64,000 nt of DNA from Flavobacterium zhairuonense (GCF_004352915.1 NZ_SJSY01000075.1:372001-436000), one strand, 5' to 3'; shown: positions 15,161 through 24,165, counted from the first letter of the stretch. Translations and numbers: made by a program. Notes: a model not told the origin generated them from the letters alone.

Positions 15161-15943
15161 TTAAAAAATCAATTTATATCCAGCCATAAAAAGCATTACG
15201 GCGATTGCATTTCTAAGGAATTGATCGGGTACTTTTCCGCTTAACATGCTTCCGCAATATATTCCAGGAAGTGATCCCATTAATAATTGCCCGAGTAAGC
15301 CTATATCTAAATTCCCCATTGATGCATGTCCAAGACCTGCTACTAAGGTTAGTGGAACGGCATGCGCAATTTCAGTCCCAACCAAGCGAGGCGTTGGTAA
15401 AAGTGGGTATAAGAAAAATAAAGTTACAGTTCCTAATGCTCCAGCTCCAATAGAAGTTAGCGTTACCGTTGCGCCTAACAAAACTCCAATTCCAATTGTA
15501 AGCATGTTTTGAGTTGTGCTTTCATTATGAAATTTATCTCCAGCATGTTTTTGTGAAAAAATCAAAATCTTCTGTTTGAATATAATTGCAATTGAAGTAA
15601 ATAATAGAGCCCAGCCTAAACTATACTTAATAACGCTGTTGATTTTTTCAATGTCAGTTTTAATACTGTTTAGTATCCATAACGTCAATAAAGCGGCAGG
15701 AACGCTTCCTAAGGTTAGCCAACCGGTAATTTTCCAGTTGATATTTCCTTTTTTGTTGTGGACAAATACGCCGCCTGCTTTGGTAAAAGCGGCATAAAGT
15801 AAATCGGTTCCAACTGCTTTTGTTGGGGGAATCCCGAAATATAATAAAATAGGAGTCATTAAAGAGCCTCCGCCGACACCAGTTAACCCAACAATAAAAC
15901 CAACAACTAAACCTGCAATTACAAGACCGATCTGAAAATCCAT
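15161..15943 (-). CDS. TauE/SafE family sulfite/sulfonate permease
   Basis: A 260-residue polytopic membrane protein of the TauE/SafE family. GLTGVGGGSLMTPILLYFGIPPTKAVGTDLLYAAFTK at the N-terminus and the second half repeat (LTSIGAGALGTVTLFFLYPLL...RLVGTEIAHAVPLTLVAG) are the usual duplicated motifs, with seven or eight membrane segments. It is divergent from another member of the family at 16223. Members export or import sulfite, sulfonates or related anions; direction and substrate are not clear here. The neighbouring APS and sulfite-reductase genes fit a sulfur role. Confidence 0.88.
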   Translation of the reverse strand: MDFQIGLVIAGLVVGFIVGLTGVGGGSLMTPILLYFGIPPTKAVGTDLLYAAFTKAGGVFVHNKKGNINWKITGWLTLGSVPAALLTLWILNSIKTDIEKINSVIKYSLGWALLFTSIAIIFKQKILIFSQKHAGDKFHNESTTQNMLTIGIGVLLGATVTLTSIGAGALGTVTLFFLYPLLPTPRLVGTEIAHAVPLTLVAGLGHASMGNLDIGLLGQLLMGSLPGIYCGSMLSGKVPDQFLRNAIAVMLFMAGYKLIF

Positions 15944-16129
15944 AATAAAAATTTGGCGCTAAAATAATAACAATTTTATAATTATCCTATAGATTTGGTA
16001 GAGATTAAATGCGTATTTTTGTGGATCACAAAATTGGAGCATGTTGTTAAAATAATCACTAATTCTTTTTAAATCTCTTTTAACTTGGTTTATAGGACGA
16101 TAGCTTATGTAAAAAAGTAGATATATTGT

Positions 16130-16159
16130 TTTGATATTTCAAAATATATAGTACTTTTG
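16130..16159 (+). promoter_or_regulatory. Promoter of the sulfate-assimilation operon
   Basis: TTTG and TACTTTTG are separated by 18 bases, an exact fit to the flavobacterial consensus. The start is predicted near 16165, just before the operator-like motif. Confidence 0.75.
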
Positions 16160-16169
16160 CAAAGTAATC

Positions 16170-16192
16170 TACTAAGCCGATAGGGTAATGGA
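16170..16192 (+). promoter_or_regulatory. Candidate operator, copy 2
   Basis: TACTAA, GCC, then GATAGGGTAATGGA; 20 of 23 bases are shared with copy 1 at 3308. It occupies about +5 to +28 of the predicted transcript, so it could be a repressor site or an element in the mRNA leader. Confidence 0.55.
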
Positions 16193-16222
16193 TTTTTAAG
16201 AACAAAAAACAATTCTTAAAAT

Positions 16223-17125
16223 ATGGAAAATGAACTTAAGTTGAGCAACGCTATAGTAAAGTCTGATTCTTTATTAAAGGAAAAATTGTGGGTTGTAATA
16301 CCTGTTGTTTTGTTGTTAGGTTTGGCAGTTACATTAATTTATAATCATCACGCTGAATTTTCGTGGGATGGTTTTGTTCAGGGATTTGATGAAAATCTTT
16401 TAGCGTTTTTCTTAATTGGTGTTTTTGCACAATTAGTAGATGGCGCTTTAGGAATGGGATATGGAGCAACTTCTACATCATTTTTATTGGCTTATGGAGT
16501 TTCGCCAGTTTTGAGTAGTACGGCAGTTCACGTTTCAGAGATGTTTACAACCGGAGCATCGGCGCTTTCGCACCACCGCTTTGGAAACATCAATAAAAAA
16601 CTGGTAAAACATTTATTGATTCCTGGAGTTTTAGGATCAATTACAGGAGCTTATTTATTATCAGATGTGATTGACGGAGATATTATTAAGCCATTTATTG
16701 CGGTTTACATGATTATTCTGGCAGTTGTAATTATCAGAAAAGCTTTGAGAAAAAGTCTTGTAAAAAAGAAAACTAAAAAGCTAGGAGTTTTGGCAGTGTT
16801 TGGAGGTTTTATGGATTCTGTTGGAGGCGGAGGCTGGGGGCCAATTGTGACTTCAACATTATTAGGAAGAGGAAGAAATCCGAAATATACGATAGGATCT
16901 GTGAATGCGGCTGAGTTTGCCATTTCGTTTGCGAGCGGAATTACTTTCATGCTTTTTGGCGGAATTCATGGCTGGCAGATAATTTTCGGATTGATTTTAG
17001 GAGGAGTTATTTCAGCGCCAATAGCGGCTTATTTGGTAAATAGAATTAAAAGAAAACCAATGATGATTGCAGTTGGAGTTCTAATTATAGTATTGAGTTT
17101 AAAAACATTATCTAAATTATTGTAA
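16223..17125 (+). CDS. TauE/SafE family permease, first gene of the sulfate operon
   Basis: A 300-residue membrane protein of the same family as 15161 but with an N-terminal extension and an extra hydrophobic segment (about residues 27-44). GVFAQLVDGALGMGYGATSTSFLLAYGVSP and VFGGFMDSVGGGGWGPIVTSTLL are the two family motifs. It is followed 26 bases later by the APS reductase gene, so it heads the cys operon. A role in taking up sulfate or moving sulfite across the inner membrane is likely but not proven. The leader carries the candidate operator. Confidence 0.9.
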   Translation: MENELKLSNAIVKSDSLLKEKLWVVIPVVLLLGLAVTLIYNHHAEFSWDGFVQGFDENLLAFFLIGVFAQLVDGALGMGYGATSTSFLLAYGVSPVLSSTAVHVSEMFTTGASALSHHRFGNINKKLVKHLLIPGVLGSITGAYLLSDVIDGDIIKPFIAVYMIILAVVIIRKALRKSLVKKKTKKLGVLAVFGGFMDSVGGGGWGPIVTSTLLGRGRNPKYTIGSVNAAEFAISFASGITFMLFGGIHGWQIIFGLILGGVISAPIAAYLVNRIKRKPMMIAVGVLIIVLSLKTLSKLL

Positions 17126-17151
17126 AAGATAATTTTAGAAAGGAGAGATTT

Positions 17152-17862
17152 ATGAGTGCGAGTATTGTACAAGAATTATTAGAGAAAACTGCAGCTCTTT
17201 CGCTTGACGAAACCTTAGTTTTTTTAGCAAAAGAATTTCCGGGAAAAGTAATTTTCTCAACTTCTTTTGGTCAGGAAGATCAGGTAATTACTGATTTCAT
17301 TTCAAAAAGCAACACAGATATTAAAGTGTTTACTTTAGATACAGGAAGATTGTTTCAGGAGACGTATGATGTTTTTCATAAAACATTAAAAAAATACAAA
17401 AGACCAATTGAGGTTTATTTTCCAGAAGCGGCATCAGTTGAAAAACTATTGCAGGAAAAAGGACCAAACAGTTTTTACGATTCAGTTGAAAACAGAAAAG
17501 AATGCTGTTTTATTCGAAAAGTGGTTCCGTTGAGAAAAGCTTTAGCAGGAAACTCAGTTTGGATTACGGGATTAAGAGCCGAACAATCAGAAAACAGACA
17601 CGATTTAAGTTTGTTTGAATACGATGGAAACTTCGAAATCATCAAATTCAATCCGTTGCTAAAATGGACTTTAGAAGAAGTTGAAACGTATTTGTCTGAA
17701 AACAATGTTCCTCAAAATGCGCTACACAAACAAGGTTTCGTAAGTATTGGATGTGCGCCTTGTACCAGAGCAATTTTCCCTGGGGAAGATATTAGAGCCG
17801 GAAGATGGTGGTGGGAATCGAGCCATAAAGAGTGTGGGCTTCATAGTGCGAAAAAAGAATAA
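17152..17862 (+). CDS. cysH: Adenylyl-sulfate (APS) reductase
   Basis: It reduces APS to sulfite in the cytoplasm using thiols. Motifs include FSTSFGQEDQVITDFI (nucleotide binding), FTLDTGRLFQETY, WITGLRAEQS and the C-terminal KECGLH with the catalytic cysteine. ECCFIRK and GCAPCTR are the paired cysteines that bind a [4Fe-4S] cluster. They mark the APS-using form rather than the PAPS-using form. That fits the absence of an APS kinase in this operon. Length 236 aa is normal. Confidence 0.93.
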   Translation: MSASIVQELLEKTAALSLDETLVFLAKEFPGKVIFSTSFGQEDQVITDFISKSNTDIKVFTLDTGRLFQETYDVFHKTLKKYKRPIEVYFPEAASVEKLLQEKGPNSFYDSVENRKECCFIRKVVPLRKALAGNSVWITGLRAEQSENRHDLSLFEYDGNFEIIKFNPLLKWTLEEVETYLSENNVPQNALHKQGFVSIGCAPCTRAIFPGEDIRAGRWWWESSHKECGLHSAKKE

Positions 17863-17897
17863 AGAAGCAAGAGCAAAGAAAATAGAATATAGATTTA

Positions 17898-17946
17898 AAG
17901 TTCCGAAGGAACGATCCATATTGTAGCGCCGGATTTTAATCCGGGG
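17898..17946. repeat. Double-hairpin dispersed repeat, copy A
   Basis: AGTTCCGAAGGAACGA-CCATATTGTAGCG followed by CCGGATTTTAATCCGG. Two small hairpins (GTTCC/GGAAC and CCGGATT/AATCCGG) are joined by a conserved spacer. Copies B and C are at 23289 and 24013. Confidence 0.8.
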
Positions 17947-18056
17947 GAAGAATAAAGAGAATAGAATAAAGAGTGGAGCTTTTAGATCAGGCGAAAAACT
18001 TGAAACTTTAAACCTGAAACAAAATTTTCCACAACAAAATATCAAACAAAAAAACA

Positions 18057-18956
18057 ATGAGTTCAGTATTAAAAACAAACGCTTTAGAGAGTGAAGCGAT
18101 ATACATTTTCAGAGAAGTAATTTCACAGTTTGACAAACCGGTTTTACTTTTCTCAGGAGGAAAAGATTCTATTACATTGGTGCGTTTAGCGCAAAAAGCA
18201 TTTTTCCCTGCTAAGATTCCGTTTCCTCTATTACACGTTGATACGGGACACAATTTCCCTGAAACAATTGCTTTCAGAGATAAATTGGTAGAAGAATTAG
18301 GTTTAGAGTTGATCGTTCGTAATGTTCAGGATGCTATTGATGAAGGAAAAGTAGTTGAAGAAACTGGAAAATATTCAAGCCGTAACAGCTTGCAGACTAC
18401 AACACTTTTGGATGCAATTGAAGAATTTAAGTTTGATGCTTGTATTGGTGGTGCGCGTCGTGATGAAGAGAAAGCAAGAGCAAAAGAACGTATTTTCTCT
18501 GTTCGTGATGATTTCGGACAATGGGACGAAAAAAATCAAAGACCTGAGTTGTTTGATATCTTAAATGGAAAAATTGAAAACGGTCAAAACGTTCGTGTTT
18601 TCCCAATTTCAAACTGGACAGAATTAGATGTTTGGAGTTATATCGAGAAAGAAAAAATCGAGATTCCGTCAATCTATTTCTCACATAAAAGAAAAGTTTT
18701 TTTGAGAGACGGTTTAATCTGGTCGCATTCTCCTTTTGTGTACCAAGAAGAAGACGAACAAATCGAAGAAAGAATTGTTCGCTTCAGAACCGTTGGAGAT
18801 ATGAGCTGTACAGCAGCAGTTGAATCTTACGCAGCAACAATCGAAGAAGTAGTTGGAGAAATCAGATCGTCAACCATTTCTGAAAGAGGAGCCAGAATCG
18901 ATGACAAACGTTCTGAAGCTGCAATGGAGAAAAGAAAACAACAAGGATACTTTTAA
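18057..18956 (+). CDS. cysD: Sulfate adenylyltransferase subunit 2
   Basis: The ATP-sulfurylase catalytic subunit, which forms APS from sulfate and ATP together with CysN. LLFSGGKDSITLVRLAQKAF near residue 31 is the PP-loop. HVDTGHNFPETIAFRD, CIGGARRDEEKARAKERIFS and FPISNWTELDVWSYI are family motifs, and the C-terminus RIDDKRSEAAMEKRKQQGYF is typical. Length 299 aa is standard. The ATG is about 195 nt after the APS reductase stop, the gap being filled by repeat copy A. Confidence 0.97.
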   Translation: MSSVLKTNALESEAIYIFREVISQFDKPVLLFSGGKDSITLVRLAQKAFFPAKIPFPLLHVDTGHNFPETIAFRDKLVEELGLELIVRNVQDAIDEGKVVEETGKYSSRNSLQTTTLLDAIEEFKFDACIGGARRDEEKARAKERIFSVRDDFGQWDEKNQRPELFDILNGKIENGQNVRVFPISNWTELDVWSYIEKEKIEIPSIYFSHKRKVFLRDGLIWSHSPFVYQEEDEQIEERIVRFRTVGDMSCTAAVESYAATIEEVVGEIRSSTISERGARIDDKRSEAAMEKRKQQGYF

Positions 18957-19105
18957 GTTGTTGGTTGATAGTTTTTAGTTGATAGCTGAAAACTTCAATA
19001 ATTGCAACAATAACATAAAAAAGCAGATTAAATATTTTGATGGTTTTAGTTGATGTTTTAGAAAAACCAACAACCATAAACCAACAACCAACAACATAAA
19101 AAAGA

Positions 19106-20350
19106 ATGGACGTTTTAAAAATAGCAACAGCAGGAAGTGTAGATGACGGAAAAAGTACTTTGATTGGGAGATTATTGTACGATACAAAATCGTTGACGAC
19201 TGATAAAATAGAAGCAATCGAAAAAAGCAGTAAACAAAAAGGATACGATTACCTTGATTTTTCTTTGGCAACAGATGGTTTAGTGGCAGAAAGAGAGCAA
19301 GGAATTACGATTGACGTTGCGCATATTTATTTTTCGACTGCAAAGAAAAGTTACATTATTGCCGATACTCCGGGTCACGTAGAATATACAAGAAACATGG
19401 TTACAGGAGCTTCAACTTCTCAGGTTTCTATCATTTTGATCGATGCCAGAAAAGGAGTTATTGAGCAAACATACCGTCACTTTTTCATCAATAATTTATT
19501 GAGAGTAAAAGAAGTAATCGTTGCCATCAACAAAATGGATTTGGTGGATTATTCTGAAGAAGTTTTCAATAAAATCAAAGCTGATTTTGAGGCTTTAAAT
19601 GCAAAAAGTACTTTCAAAGAACAAAACGTAAGTTACATTCCGTTAAGTGCAATCAACGGCGGAAACGTTGTGGATAAATCGGAAAATATGCCTTGGTACG
19701 ATGGGCAAACGGTTTTAGAACATTTAGAAGGATTACATGCTTCTGATGTTTACGAAGCAGGAAAAGCACGTTTCCCAGTTCAGACGGTTATTCGTCCTAA
19801 AACAGAAGAATACCACGATTTTAGAGGTTACGCAGGAAAATTATACGGAAACTCAATTAAAGTTGGAGATGCCGTAACAGTTCTTCCTTCTTTAACAGAA
19901 TCAACAGTTACTAAAATTCACTTTTTCGATAAAACATTTGACGAAGCGACAGCAGGTTCTTCAATCACAATCGAATTAGAAAATGATATCAATGTAACGA
20001 GAGGTGATATGATTGTAAAATCAAGCGAACTTCCAAAAATTGAAAAGGACATTACCACAACAGTTTGCTGGATGGACAGTAAAAAACTGGTAGCAGGAAC
20101 TAAATATTTGGTACAACACAATACAAACAGAGTTTTAGCAAAAGTAGAAAGCATTAAAAATACAATTGCAACAGATTACTCTGGAACGACAGAAGCTTCA
20201 CAATTGGCAATCAACGAAATTGGAGAAGTAACGATCAAATTAAGCAAACCGTTATACTTTGATTCATACAACGAAAACAAATCAAACGGAGCTTTCATCT
20301 TAATTGATACAGCAACAAACACAACAGCAGGAGTAGGCTTTATAAGATAG
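19106..20350 (+). CDS. cysN: Sulfate adenylyltransferase subunit 1 (GTPase)
   Basis: The regulatory GTPase of ATP sulfurylase, which couples GTP hydrolysis to APS synthesis. AGSVDDGKSTLIGRLLYD is the P-loop, EREQGITIDVAH switch I, DTPGHVEY the G3 motif and NKMDLVDY the G4 motif, followed by two EF-Tu-like beta-barrels. Length 414 aa ends where the GTPase subunit ends, so there is no fused APS kinase, in line with the APS reductase upstream. The gaps before and after hold stretches of the GGTTGATGG/CCATCAACC type. Confidence 0.96.
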   Translation: MDVLKIATAGSVDDGKSTLIGRLLYDTKSLTTDKIEAIEKSSKQKGYDYLDFSLATDGLVAEREQGITIDVAHIYFSTAKKSYIIADTPGHVEYTRNMVTGASTSQVSIILIDARKGVIEQTYRHFFINNLLRVKEVIVAINKMDLVDYSEEVFNKIKADFEALNAKSTFKEQNVSYIPLSAINGGNVVDKSENMPWYDGQTVLEHLEGLHASDVYEAGKARFPVQTVIRPKTEEYHDFRGYAGKLYGNSIKVGDAVTVLPSLTESTVTKIHFFDKTFDEATAGSSITIELENDINVTRGDMIVKSSELPKIEKDITTTVCWMDSKKLVAGTKYLVQHNTNRVLAKVESIKNTIATDYSGTTEASQLAINEIGEVTIKLSKPLYFDSYNENKSNGAFILIDTATNTTAGVGFIR

Positions 20351-20432
20351 TTGGTGGTTTTTAGTTGATGGTTGATGGTTTTTACGGCCAACAACCAACA
20401 ACCAGCAACCAACAACCAAAAACTAAAGAGAA

Positions 20433-22523
20433 ATGGAAAGTTTTAGAACAGAAATAGAAAATCCGGTAGTTCAGAAGGAGATTATCGAATTAGAAAAAAA
20501 GATTCACTTATTCCGTGGAGGAAAAATTGATGATGAGCGTTTTCGTAGTCTTCGTTTAGCGCGTGGAATCTACGGTCAGCGTCAGGAAGGCGTTCAGATG
20601 ATTCGTATCAAATTGCCTTATGGAAAAGTGACCAGCGAGCAATTGGTGCGTATCACACAAGTTTCAGACAAATATTCTACAGGACGTTTGCACATTACAA
20701 CGCGTCAGGATATCCAGATTCACTATGTGAGTTTAGACAGAACGCCAGAACTTTGGGCAGATTTGGCTAAAGACGATATTACGCTTCGTGAAGCTTGTGG
20801 AAACACCGTAAGAAATATTACAGGAAGTGAATTGGCTGGAGTTGATGTAAACGAACCATTTGATGTTTCGCCTTATGCACACGGACTTTTTCAATATTTG
20901 TTAAGAAACCCGATTTGTCAGGAAATGGGACGTAAATTCAAAATTTCGTTCTCATCTTCAGATGAAGATACGGCTTTGAGTTATTTACACGATCTAGGAT
21001 TTATTCCGAAAATTAAAGACGGACAAAAAGGTTTCAAAATCATGTTTGGAGGAGGTCTAGGATCTCAGCCAGCACATGCGGAATTGCTTTCGGAATTCGT
21101 TCCAGTTAACGAAATCATTCCAACAGCAGAAGGAATCATCCGTATTTTCGATAGATACGGAGAACGTGCAAAAAGAATGAAAGCACGTATGAAATTCTTA
21201 ATCAAAGAAATGGGGAAAGACGCTTTCCTTGATTTGGTTGAAAAAGAGAAAAAAGCAATCGCTTTTGAAACATACGAAATAGATACAACCGCTTTTGATG
21301 GTCCAATTACAGAACCATTATTAGAAGTTCCGCAAGTTACAATTGAAGATACAGAAGCGTATGAAGCGTGGAAAAATTCGAATGTAATTAAACAGAAACA
21401 AGACGGCTATTATGCTATTGGGATCAAAGTTTTATTAGGAGATTTTTATACTGATAAAGCACGATTATTAGCTGCTTTAATTAAAAATTACGGAGCAAAT
21501 GAATTACGTTTTTCATTGCGTCAAAATATTGTAATACGTCACATAAAAGAAGAGAATCTTCCTTTCTTTTATCAAGAATTAGCCAAACTTGACTTTGTTC
21601 AATTAGGATATAATTCAGTTGGAGATATTACGGCATGTCCGGGTACAGATACTTGCAACTTGGGGATTGCAAGTAGTACCGGTATTGCAGAAGAATTAGA
21701 AAGAGTTTTAAGTGCAGAATATCCTCAGTATTTAAACAACCGCGAAATCGAAATTAAAATTTCAGGCTGTATGAATGCGTGCGGACAACACAATATGTCT
21801 GCAATTGGATTCCAGGGAATGTCTATCAACTCAGGAAAACTAGTAGCTCCGGCTTTACAAGTTTTATTAGGAGGAGGAAGATTAGGAAACGGAGCAGGAC
21901 GTTTTGCTGATAAAGTAATCAAAGTACCGAGTCGTAGAGGTCCTGATGCATTACGTACCATCTTAAATGATTTTGATACGAATGGAAGCGGACAAAAATT
22001 CCTTGATTATTATGATACAAAAGGAGAAAAATATTTCTACGAAATTTTAAAACCTTACGCAGATGTAACCAATTTAACAGAAGCAGATTTTGTGGATTGG
22101 GGTAACGCAGACAATTACGTAAAAGCAGTTGGAGTTGGAGAATGTGCCGGAGTTGTGATCGATTTAGTGGCGACATTATTGTTTGAAGCTAAAGAGAAAT
22201 TGATTTTGGCTCAGGAATCTTTCGATGAGAAAAAATGGTCAGATGCAATTTACCATGCATATGCAGGATTTGTAAACGGTGCAAAAGCATTGTTATTGGC
22301 TGAAAACCAAAAAACAAATCATCACGCAGGAATTGTGGATTTGTTTGATACTGTTTTCATTGATACAAATAAAATCGAATTAAACTCAACTTTTAAAGAC
22401 TTGGTTTACCAAATCAATAAAAATGAACCATCAGAAGCTTTCGCTAAAGATTATATTGCTCAGGCAGTCGTTTTCTTTGATAAAATCGAAACTTTCAGAG
22501 CACAGGAATTAGCAAATGCATAA
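20433..22523 (+). CDS. Sulfite reductase (siroheme type) with a C-terminal HEPN-like extension
   Basis: It reduces sulfite to sulfide using a siroheme-[4Fe-4S] centre. Residues 1 to about 540 hold the two ferredoxin-like and siroheme repeats, including TGRLHITTRQDIQIHYV. The cluster cysteines are in TACPGTDTCNLG and SGCMNACGQH. Residues of about 570-690 are unusual: an all-helical stretch with AKEKLILAQESFDEKKWSDA and YHAYAGFVNGAKALLLAE that looks like a HEPN domain. Length 696 aa is about 120-150 residues longer than plain enzymes. Electrons probably come from ferredoxin via the reductase at 24198. The siroheme synthase gene overlaps its end by 8 bases. Confidence 0.9.
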   Translation: MESFRTEIENPVVQKEIIELEKKIHLFRGGKIDDERFRSLRLARGIYGQRQEGVQMIRIKLPYGKVTSEQLVRITQVSDKYSTGRLHITTRQDIQIHYVSLDRTPELWADLAKDDITLREACGNTVRNITGSELAGVDVNEPFDVSPYAHGLFQYLLRNPICQEMGRKFKISFSSSDEDTALSYLHDLGFIPKIKDGQKGFKIMFGGGLGSQPAHAELLSEFVPVNEIIPTAEGIIRIFDRYGERAKRMKARMKFLIKEMGKDAFLDLVEKEKKAIAFETYEIDTTAFDGPITEPLLEVPQVTIEDTEAYEAWKNSNVIKQKQDGYYAIGIKVLLGDFYTDKARLLAALIKNYGANELRFSLRQNIVIRHIKEENLPFFYQELAKLDFVQLGYNSVGDITACPGTDTCNLGIASSTGIAEELERVLSAEYPQYLNNREIEIKISGCMNACGQHNMSAIGFQGMSINSGKLVAPALQVLLGGGRLGNGAGRFADKVIKVPSRRGPDALRTILNDFDTNGSGQKFLDYYDTKGEKYFYEILKPYADVTNLTEADFVDWGNADNYVKAVGVGECAGVVIDLVATLLFEAKEKLILAQESFDEKKWSDAIYHAYAGFVNGAKALLLAENQKTNHHAGIVDLFDTVFIDTNKIELNSTFKDLVYQINKNEPSEAFAKDYIAQAVVFFDKIETFRAQELANA

Positions 22524-23289
22524 TATAAAACCCAAAATAACTTTAGTCGGTGCAGGTCCGGGTGATCCCGATTTACTTACGCTGAAAGCTGTAAAAGCAT
22601 TGGCTGAAGCTAATGTGGTTTTATACGATGCTTTGGCCAACGAAGAAATTCTGGATTACGCACCAAAAAATGCGATTAAGATTTTTGTTGGAAAAAGAAT
22701 CGGAAATCATGCTTACACGCAAGATCAAATCAATCAGTTGATTGTGGATAATGCTTTAACATACGGAAACGTAGTAAGATTAAAAGGTGGAGATCCGTTT
22801 ATTTTTGGAAGAGGCGGAGAAGAAATTGATTTTGCAGAAAGTTTCGGAATTGAAACTATCGTAGTTCCTGGAATTTCATCTGTAGTTGCCGTTCCCGCAA
22901 GTCAGGGAATTTCAATCACAAAAAGAGGAGTTTCAGAAAGCTTTTGGGTAATTACGGGAACAACTTCTGATAGAAAATTATCTTCAGATGTAGCTTTAGC
23001 AGCACAATCTTCTGCAACCGTTGTGATTTTGATGGGAATGCACAAATTGCCTCAAATTATCGATTTGTTTCAAAAAGAAGATAAAGGAAGTTTACCTGTT
23101 GCAATCATCCAAAACGGAACAACAGCAGAAGAAAAAGTAGGCGTTGGAACAGTAGATTCGATTTTAGAAGTTGTAAAACAAAAAGAATTAGGTTCGCCAG
23201 CAATTATTGTTCTTGGAGAAGTTGTCCGCGAAAGCAATAAATTAAAAGGCTTTTACGAAGAATTTCTATCACAAGAAGTTTCAAGATAA
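22516..23289 (+). CDS. cobA: Uroporphyrinogen-III C-methyltransferase
   Basis: It adds two methyl groups from SAM to uroporphyrinogen III, the first step to siroheme. VGAGPGDPDLLTLKAVKAL at the N-terminus, VRLKGGDPFIFGRGGEE near residue 92 and VPGISSVVAVPASQGI near 118 are diagnostic. It is the single-domain form (257 aa); the dehydrogenase/ferrochelatase part of CysG is the separate gene at 23428. The 8-base overlap with the sulfite reductase gene suggests coupled translation, which makes sense because siroheme is that enzyme's cofactor. Confidence 0.96.
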   Translation: MHNIKPKITLVGAGPGDPDLLTLKAVKALAEANVVLYDALANEEILDYAPKNAIKIFVGKRIGNHAYTQDQINQLIVDNALTYGNVVRLKGGDPFIFGRGGEEIDFAESFGIETIVVPGISSVVAVPASQGISITKRGVSESFWVITGTTSDRKLSSDVALAAQSSATVVILMGMHKLPQIIDLFQKEDKGSLPVAIIQNGTTAEEKVGVGTVDSILEVVKQKELGSPAIIVLGEVVRESNKLKGFYEEFLSQEVSR

Positions 23290-23340
23290 AGTTCCGAAGG
23301 AACGATTCATATTGTAGCGTCGGGTTTTAACCCGATGGAC
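23289..23340. repeat. Double-hairpin dispersed repeat, copy B
   Basis: The same unit as at 17898: AGTTCCGAAGGAACGATTCA, spacer, then CGGGTTTTAACCCG. It starts at the last base of the preceding stop codon. Confidence 0.82.
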
Positions 23341-23427
23341 GCATGGTAATAACGTTGGATTTTAAACCAATTTTACCAAAGGCAATAGAAAAATCATCTA
23401 ATTTTGTTTAGATGAAATTAAATTAAA

Positions 23428-24012
23428 ATGGAACAAAACGAATTATATCCAATATTTCTAAAGCTTCACAATTTAAATGTATTAATTGTAGGCGGAGGAA
23501 ATGTAGGTCTGGAAAAGCTTTCTTTCTTGCTTAAGTCAAGTCCGAATGCAAATGTTGAGGTAGTTGCGCCGGATTTTCATTTAGAAATTAAGGTTTTAGC
23601 AGAAAAACATCCTTCAATTAAATTGACGGAAAAAAAGTTCAAAAAGAAAATGCTTAAAAAACGTCACATGGTAATTGCCTGTACAGACGATTTGAAAGTA
23701 AATAAAAAGGTTTACGATTTAGCGAGAAAACGTTATCTGATTTGCAATATCGCTGACACGCCAGATTTATGTGATTATTATTTAGGTGGAATCGTAACAA
23801 AAGGAAATGTAAAAATCGCCATTTCAACAAACGGAAAATCACCAACAACGGCAAAGAGATTGCGTGAGTTTTTCGAAGAAGTAATTCCGGAAGATATCAA
23901 TCAAATGGTTGAAAATCTGAATGAATATCGAAAAACGTTAAAAGGCAATTTTGAAGAAAAGGTTAAAAGAATGAACGAGATAACCGATTCATTGAAAAAT
24001 AAGGGATTGTAA
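23428..24012 (+). CDS. Precorrin-2 dehydrogenase / sirohydrochlorin ferrochelatase
   Basis: The CysG N-terminal-type enzyme, which oxidises precorrin-2 and inserts iron to complete siroheme. NVLIVGGGNVGLEKLSFLL is the NAD-binding motif, ACTDDLKVNKKV, NIADTPDLCDYYLGG and AISTNGKSPTTAKRLREF are family motifs. At 194 aa it is the stand-alone form and complements the methyltransferase just upstream. It is flanked on both sides by double-hairpin repeats. Confidence 0.93.
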   Translation: MEQNELYPIFLKLHNLNVLIVGGGNVGLEKLSFLLKSSPNANVEVVAPDFHLEIKVLAEKHPSIKLTEKKFKKKMLKKRHMVIACTDDLKVNKKVYDLARKRYLICNIADTPDLCDYYLGGIVTKGNVKIAISTNGKSPTTAKRLREFFEEVIPEDINQMVENLNEYRKTLKGNFEEKVKRMNEITDSLKNKGL

Positions 24013-24064
24013 GAGTTCCGGAGGAACGTTTCATATTGTAGCGTCGGGTTTTAACCCGATGAAC
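24013..24064. repeat. Double-hairpin dispersed repeat, copy C
   Basis: AGAGTTCCGGAGGAACGTTT, spacer, then CGGGTTTTAACCCG, beginning directly after the stop codon of the preceding gene. The third copy within 6.2 kb. Confidence 0.82.
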
Positions 24065-24133
24065 GGATGAGATTACCTCTTCATTAAAAAATAAAGAGTA
24101 AAAAGTTTCGGAAAGAAATTAATGATAAAAATC

Positions 24134-24165
24134 ATTGAAAGTACAAGGATTTATTCGTTTCTTTG
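24134..24165 (+). promoter_or_regulatory. Promoter of the ferredoxin-NADP reductase gene
   Basis: ATTG and TTTCTTTG are 20 bases apart. The predicted start is near 24171, which rules out a start codon upstream of that and supports the ATG at 24198. Confidence 0.5.
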
